7,399 nucleotides of DNA, taken from NCBI GenBank assembly GCA_937893785.1, contig CALCSP010000239.1:1-7399 (forward strand). The letters run 5' to 3'. This DNA is from an uncultured Verrucomicrobiales bacterium (GTDB lineage Bacteria; Verrucomicrobiota; Verrucomicrobiia; Verrucomicrobiales; DEV007). The position numbers and the translations under genes were made by a program. Every line of letters begins with the position of its first letter. Position 1 is the first letter of the stretch. This document shows, in pieces, positions 6,974 to 7,399 of this stretch. The notes under the pieces were generated by a model that saw nothing but the letters and a program-made list of their open reading frames with translations, did no database searches and was not told the DNA's origin.

Positions 6974-7399
6974 CTAGGGACGCGTCCAAATAATAATTCC
7001 TGCTGTAATGAAAATATTCAGTAGGGCGAGTTCAAAGAAAACAACCCACCCCAATTTCATCAGCTGATCATACCGAAACCTCGGCAAGGTCCATCGGACC
7101 CAGATAAAGAAAAGAATAAAGGCAATCACCTTAGCCAAAAAAGTCGATATATGAATAACCCCCAACCACCACGGCACATGCTCAGGTTCACCGGCTAAAG
7201 ACATCAGTGCCGCATCCCACCCAAATGGCAGGGACCATCCGCCAAGGAAAAGGGTAACGATCAATCCAGAACCAATGATCATGGCAGCATATTCACCGAG
7301 GAAAAACAGGGCAAATTTCATGGATGAATACTCTGTGTGGTAACCTGCAACCAACTCTGTCTCGCACTCCGGCAGATCAAAAGGAAGCCGGTTGGTCTC
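6974..7399 (-). CDS. nuoH: NADH-quinone oxidoreductase subunit H, C-terminal part (5' end outside window)
   Basis: Membrane subunit of complex I that forms, with NuoB and NuoD, the quinone-binding cavity and the link to the proton channels. Only the last 141 residues are present; the reading frame is open through the right edge. The fragment opens with NRLPFDLPECETELVAGY followed by HTEYSSMKFALFFLGEY, the conserved NuoH/ND1 signature with its acidic quinone-cavity loop. Three membrane segments follow (about residues 36-54, 77-102 and 117-138 of the fragment), with the typical WVRWTLPRFRYDQLMKLGW stretch between the last two. A TTG at 7354-7352 could be mistaken for a start, but the homology continues upstream of it without a break. 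The stop is TAG at 6976-6974, 3 bases from nuoI. The rest of the gene, and probably nuoA-G, should lie to the right. Confidence 0.97.
   Translation of the reverse strand, partial: ETNRLPFDLPECETELVAGYHTEYSSMKFALFFLGEYAAMIIGSGLIVTLFLGGWSLPFGWDAALMSLAGEPEHVPWWLGVIHISTFLAKVIAFILFFIWVRWTLPRFRYDQLMKLGWVVFFELALLNIFITAGIIIWTRP

Noticed and set aside
6978..6987. Perfect 10-base palindrome GGACGCGTCC
   Set aside because: It encodes the last conserved-frame residues of NuoH (W-T-R-P) and is a single isolated copy, so it is most simply chance rather than an operator.
7352..7354. TTG as the start of a short 126-residue protein
   Set aside because: The conserved NuoH sequence continues upstream in frame to the window edge, so this is an internal leucine codon.

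Overview
The window is the 3' half of a bacterial respiratory complex I (NADH:quinone oxidoreductase, nuo/ndh-1) operon, followed by the start of a two-component regulatory gene. Every supported gene lies on the minus strand, so in transcription order the window reads from its right end to its left: nuoH (5' end cut off), nuoI, nuoJ, nuoK, nuoL, nuoM, nuoN, then an OmpR/PhoB-type response regulator whose last few codons run off the left edge. There are no RNA genes, mobile elements, CRISPR arrays or sizeable gene-free stretches. The only gap of note is 93 bases between nuoN and the regulator.

The organism is a bacterium with a conventional proton-pumping complex I and middling GC by eye. From remembered family sequences (NuoI with its MQYPE-KWD and CVSCQLCEFICPP segments, NuoH with PECETELVAGYHTEYSS, and a NuoM with the HAGVLKKFGLYG segment), I lean towards the Verrucomicrobiota/PVC side of the tree. 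That is an inference without any database search.

Layout: 7399-6974 nuoH C-terminal part; 6970-6440 nuoI (two 4Fe-4S clusters, the only peripheral-arm protein here); 6418-5900 nuoJ; 5894-5571 nuoK; 5560-3731 nuoL; 3718-2246 nuoM; 2241-763 nuoN; 762-670 spacer with a candidate promoter; 669-1 response regulator. Gaps between nuo genes are 3, 21, 5, 10, 12 and 4 bases, so they almost certainly share one transcript. NuoH and NuoI connect the quinone site to the electron-transfer arm, J and K carry the charged axis through the membrane, and L, M and N are the three antiporter-like pumping units.

The most interesting feature is in NuoM. The TM7 lysine that is central to each antiporter-like subunit is present in NuoL (K220) and NuoN (K223) of this same window but is leucine (L225) in NuoM. 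The segment after it is also remodelled: the W-x-P-D motif is lost, and a new histidine and an extra lysine appear in TM8. A second item is a run of ten G in the nuoN coding strand, where a one-base slip in either direction would truncate the protein. I see no wholly new system; the window is otherwise an ordinary core-metabolism locus.
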